Source: Pannonibacter sp. SL95 (lineage in GTDB: Bacteria; Pseudomonadota; Alphaproteobacteria; Rhizobiales; Stappiaceae). From it: a stretch of DNA of 64,000 nt. The stretch spans positions 860,074 to 924,073 of the forward strand of contig NZ_JAPPRC010000004.1 in assembly GCF_026672425.1 (NCBI RefSeq), read 5' to 3'. Positions 61,261-64,000 of this stretch are shown here, piece by piece. The position numbers and the translations under genes are program-made. Every line of letters begins with the position of its first letter. Position 1 is the stretch's first letter. Below the pieces are notes generated by a model, which saw nothing but the letters and a program-made list of their open reading frames with translations, was not told the origin of the DNA and made no database searches.

Positions 61261-61642
61261 ATGGCAGGCCGCCGGGGATGATCGCAGCGCCAGGCGGCTG
61301 AGTACCGGCGCTGGTACAGCACCGCGGTTGAAGCGGCAGCGTCTCGCTGAGGTGGAGCCAGGCCCGGTCTGAGATTTTTGGCCTCAAGCGGGGCATTCGT
61401 CAATGACGGCTCGCGGCAGATGGACGGCAGCGTCCAGACCAATCCCCGGCGGCGGTTTGCTGGCGTGGCTGACCACATCGTCGCGCATCGCGGCGACGCC
61501 GAGCCGCTCTGGTCCAGCGCGCTGCGGCCGCTATGCCCGGATACTACGATGGCGTCAAGCTGCCGGTAAGAGGCGCGCGGCTATTCGACCAGGTCGGCAT
61601 CGACGGCTAGCGGTCGACCCTCGGTTTTCCTCGGCGGGGTAG
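61261..61642 (+). pseudogene. HNH endonuclease, frame-broken
   Basis: Begins MAGRRGM. In the middle VADHIVAHRGDAEPLWSSAL then RPLCPD matches phage HNH endonucleases of packaging modules (VADH-I-V-HRGD...LFW...LC). After another shift come DGVKLPV and RGARLFDQVGIDG, the usual C-terminal YS-x-x-VGxDGWPVDP region. At least three frames are needed. The order HNH, TerS, TerL is the normal one. Confidence 0.7.
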
Positions 61643-61714
61643 AGGGGCAAAAGGCTGAGCGCCTCGCCCTGGATACCAGCGGAAGAGGGTTTCTGTTTAG
61701 CGGGTGGGAATTGG

Positions 61715-62190
61715 GCCAAAAGCTGTTGTGAAGGGTGAGATGAAGGAGCGCAAGCGAGTGAGAAACCGTTGTCCCCGTTTACCGGCGGCGGTGGCGGATG
61801 GACGATGTCAGATGCGAGGAGCGCGAGGCGGCAGGTCGGCGGCCGAGCTGAAAACCGGCTATCTGAGCCTGGCGCTGCTTGATCTATGACCGGCTCGCGC
61901 GATCCGCAATCCGACCATCAACGTCGTCCGCAGGCCGTTCTCGAGGCGTTCGTCCTGATGTGTGCGAGCGCGGGCGCGGCGGCATGAGTACAGCCAGGCG
62001 GTTCATGGCGTCGCCGGGGGTGGCGAGACCTATGTGACACTGACCCGGAACGGCGAGCAGATCAAGTGCCGCCCGAGGTCAGGCAGCTCAATGAAACATT
62101 CCGCCGGTTCCTGACGCTCGCCCGGGATTTCCGGGCTGACACCGGCAGCAGAGCGCGGGCTCAAGAACCCTGGGGCCAGTGCCGGGCGGA
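61715..62190 (+). pseudogene. P27-type terminase small subunit, frame-broken
   Basis: The pieces in order are KRV-x-x-PLSPFTGGGGWTMSD-type N-terminal sequence in one frame, LEAFVLMCASAGAAA near 61940, then ETYVTLTRNGEQIKCRP and VRQLNETFRRFLTLARDF followed by LTPAA. This is the C-terminal pattern of P27-family small terminases (ETYV..NG..-x-PEV..LN..-x-RFL.-x-FGLTPAAR). Several single-base changes break the frame. Confidence 0.65.
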
Positions 62191-62234
62191 TCTGTTCAAG
62201 GACGATTTTACCTGACTGCGCACGGATTCGGACG

Positions 62235-63932
62235 TTGATCCTGATGGCAGCCTGGGCCGAAGGATGTCGACGCGAGCCGGGTGGTGCCGGTCCCCATATC
62301 CGCGCTGCCGCCAGGCAGTATCTGACCGACCTCGAGGAGGCGATCCAGCAGGGCCTGGTGTTCGACAAGGACTACGGAGTTTCGGGCGGGTGGGTATTTT
62401 CCGCGCCGGTTCCGGCTCAATGGCGTGGTCGTTCAAGCGGCCCTTCTACCTGCATCCGAGCCCGGTTCCGAATCGGCTCGCTGTTTTGGCTGGCTCAACG
62501 GCGACACCAGCTGCCGGTTCCATGAGTTTATGACAAGGAAGGCAAGGGCAACGGCAAGAGCCCGATGCTGCGCCATCGGCTTTACGGCCTCGTCGCCGAT
62601 GGTGAGCCCGCGCCGAGGTCTGTGAGGCGCATCAAGACAGGCGATGGTCCTGTTCAAGGATACAGGTGCCATGGACAGTCATTCGCCGGATCTGGCCCGC
62701 CGCGTGGTCCACGGCGTCGATCAGTCTGGGCCTTGCCGCTATCACGGCAAATCGGGCGACCTGCGCGGAGTCAGCGCCGATCTCGTCGGACGAGGGCAAG
62801 TCCGGGCCGCGCCCGTATGGCGCTGACCGACGGGAATTTTCGGCATCGCAACCGCGACGCGTCATCGACATGCCGAACGCGGGTTCAGTCAGCGTCAGCC
62901 CCTGTTTGTGCCAGCCCGAACGCGGAGCAGATCGAAGAGCGTCTGCTTCAAGGAGCATACGCGCAATCAATATCGCGCATGGCATCGTCGAGATGACACG
63001 ACATTCTTTTTGTCTGCTCCTCCATGGGGGATGACTAGAGCCGCGATCCTCGTGCTGGGTGGCCGAACCCGCTGCTCGCTCGATCCTGTCTCATAGGTAT
63101 CACCAGCACTGCAGGCAGGTCAGCCAGGCGGTCGAATGCGGGCAGCTACAATGCTCGCCCGGCTGCACTTTGCGAATGGACTGACGCGGTGACGGCCGCC
63201 TTCAAGCACCAGACACCAGTCGGCCTGTGCCCGGCGAGGCTGATGTCGTCGCTGATTGCCGCCGAGGTATCCCTGCTATGGCGGTCACCGACACATCGCG
63301 GTCGCGCGATTTCACATTCACGCGAGCACGGTGCTCGACCCAACAGGACGCCGAGCGGTTTGTCAGCAAGACGTGGTTCTGGACGCGGGCGACACGCTGC
63401 GCGAGCGCGCGGCGGCAGACAACTGCGGTCTGGGCGCGCGACGGGTTACCAAGCCGGTGGACGGTGACCGCATCGCGTATGCCGTTGGCTACCGGCGCTG
63501 CAGCGCATTGCGCGAGCCACCGCAGGTTGCGGCGAGATCGTGCGGGCTGGAGCGGCTGCGCCGCGAACATGCTCGACGGCGGCCCAGTCTGTCCCGTTCA
63601 TTGATCCGCAGGGGGTTCAGCCGGCAGGTGACGGAGACCGACAAGGACCTACCCGAGAAGGCGGTGGGAAATCTGATGCCGGACAGCATCAACAAGAAAA
63701 TCAGGCTTAGCGGTCCTCGAGACGGCGCATCGTGACGGCGCATATGATGACGACAGCTGCGCACACCACGCCACTTCCAAAACCGGACCAGGCACGGATG
63801 CTGGACAAAGCAAGCGACAGGAAAAATCGACGGCGCGTGGTCACGCTGACCGCGCCATCAGTGTTGCCACGTGCCGCACGCGCGCAGCTCCGCCCCCTCG
63901 GTCTGCCAGGCCTGCGGGATATTGATGCGTAA
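62235..63932 (+). pseudogene. Phage terminase large subunit, frame-broken
   Basis: Successive TerL segments are readable in alternating frames: AARQYLTDLEEAIQQGLVFD, FKRPFYLHPSP, CFGWLNGDTSCRFHEF, YDKEGKGNGKSPML, LYGLVADGEP, RQAMVLFKDTGAMDSHSPDL, SDEGKSGPRPY, RNRDVIDM, SVCFKEHTRN, then nuclease-side FWTRATRC/DTLRERAAADN, VDGDRIAYAV and KPDQARMLDKASDRK. The order and spacing fit a complete protein of about 560 residues. I count roughly one shift per 30-80 bases. Confidence 0.75.
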
Positions 63933-64000
63933 ACGTGTGACCTCTTTCGCCGGGACTGGCTTTGCCCGTGCTGAAAGGTGGCCTGTCGCTCACGTCGCCG
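63933..64000. other. Window end, start of the next prophage gene not resolved
   Basis: The last 68 bases follow the terminase stop and should hold the start of a portal or head gene, but none can be identified. Confidence 0.3.

Overview
The window looks like a chromosomal piece of a GC-rich alphaproteobacterium, probably Hyphomicrobiales/Stappiaceae-like or a neighbour. The grounds are GcrA-type and GapR-like (DUF2312) proteins, XapX/DUF1427, a DUF1348 protein, and pervasive ATGA-overlap operons with high GC and strong GC3 bias. The species cannot be fixed from sequence alone.

Layout. (1) 0.3-8.6 kb: redox and detoxification genes (AhpD-like, YHS protein, two PNPOx-fold proteins, GST, DUF1348, Tat-exported metallo-beta-lactamase fold enzyme, two LysR regulators, tautomerase). 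(2) 8.6-16.6 kb: a mixed, partly broken patch with an NmrA pseudogene, an IS21 istA relic, WrbA, cupin, alpha/beta hydrolase, isochorismatase-family hydrolase and AraC regulators, one of them lacking its HTH. (3) 16.7-25.2 kb: a long minus-strand operon-like run (MFS exporter, Tat substrate-binding protein, amidohydrolase with an in-frame TGA, XapX protein, two more isochorismatase-family hydrolases, small membrane protein, two unknowns of which one is Tat-exported). (4) 26.47-43.49 kb: an integrative island bounded by a 16-bp direct repeat, which at the right end is the 3' end of a tRNA-Ser(GGA) gene. It carries a P4-type integrase, an AlpA regulator and a secreted-toxin-like locus. (5) 43.8-45.1 kb: msrA and neighbours. 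(6) 45.1 kb to the window end: a prophage with integrase, GapR-like protein, many small early genes, immunity region with repeated operator palindromes, CII-like regulator, GcrA-like regulator, adenine methyltransferase, phage DnaN-like clamp, replication gene, HNH nuclease, and small and large terminase.

Most notable is the island toxin locus (30.9-42.4 kb). It comprises a HlyC-type toxin acyltransferase, a DUF4261-like protein, an Imm11-like immunity protein, then a giant protein of about 2,750 residues. That protein has an AHH-type nuclease signature at its N-terminus, a hydrophobic middle, calcium-binding DxDGDG loops and long RTX repeat arrays to its C-terminus. This is a type I secretion layout with the warhead first. 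An IS5-family element (39,070-40,001) has cut the gene in two. Removing the IS and one copy of its target duplication restores a continuous frame, so the disruption looks recent.

The second theme is gene breakage. The amidohydrolase has an in-frame TGA and NmrA a shift at a G-run. The prophage has an in-frame TAG and several shifts, and from about 59.8 kb to the end frames change every few tens of bases although HNH, TerS and TerL remain recognisable. Several shifts sit at homopolymers, so consensus sequence error must be separated from true decay before these genes are called pseudogenes.
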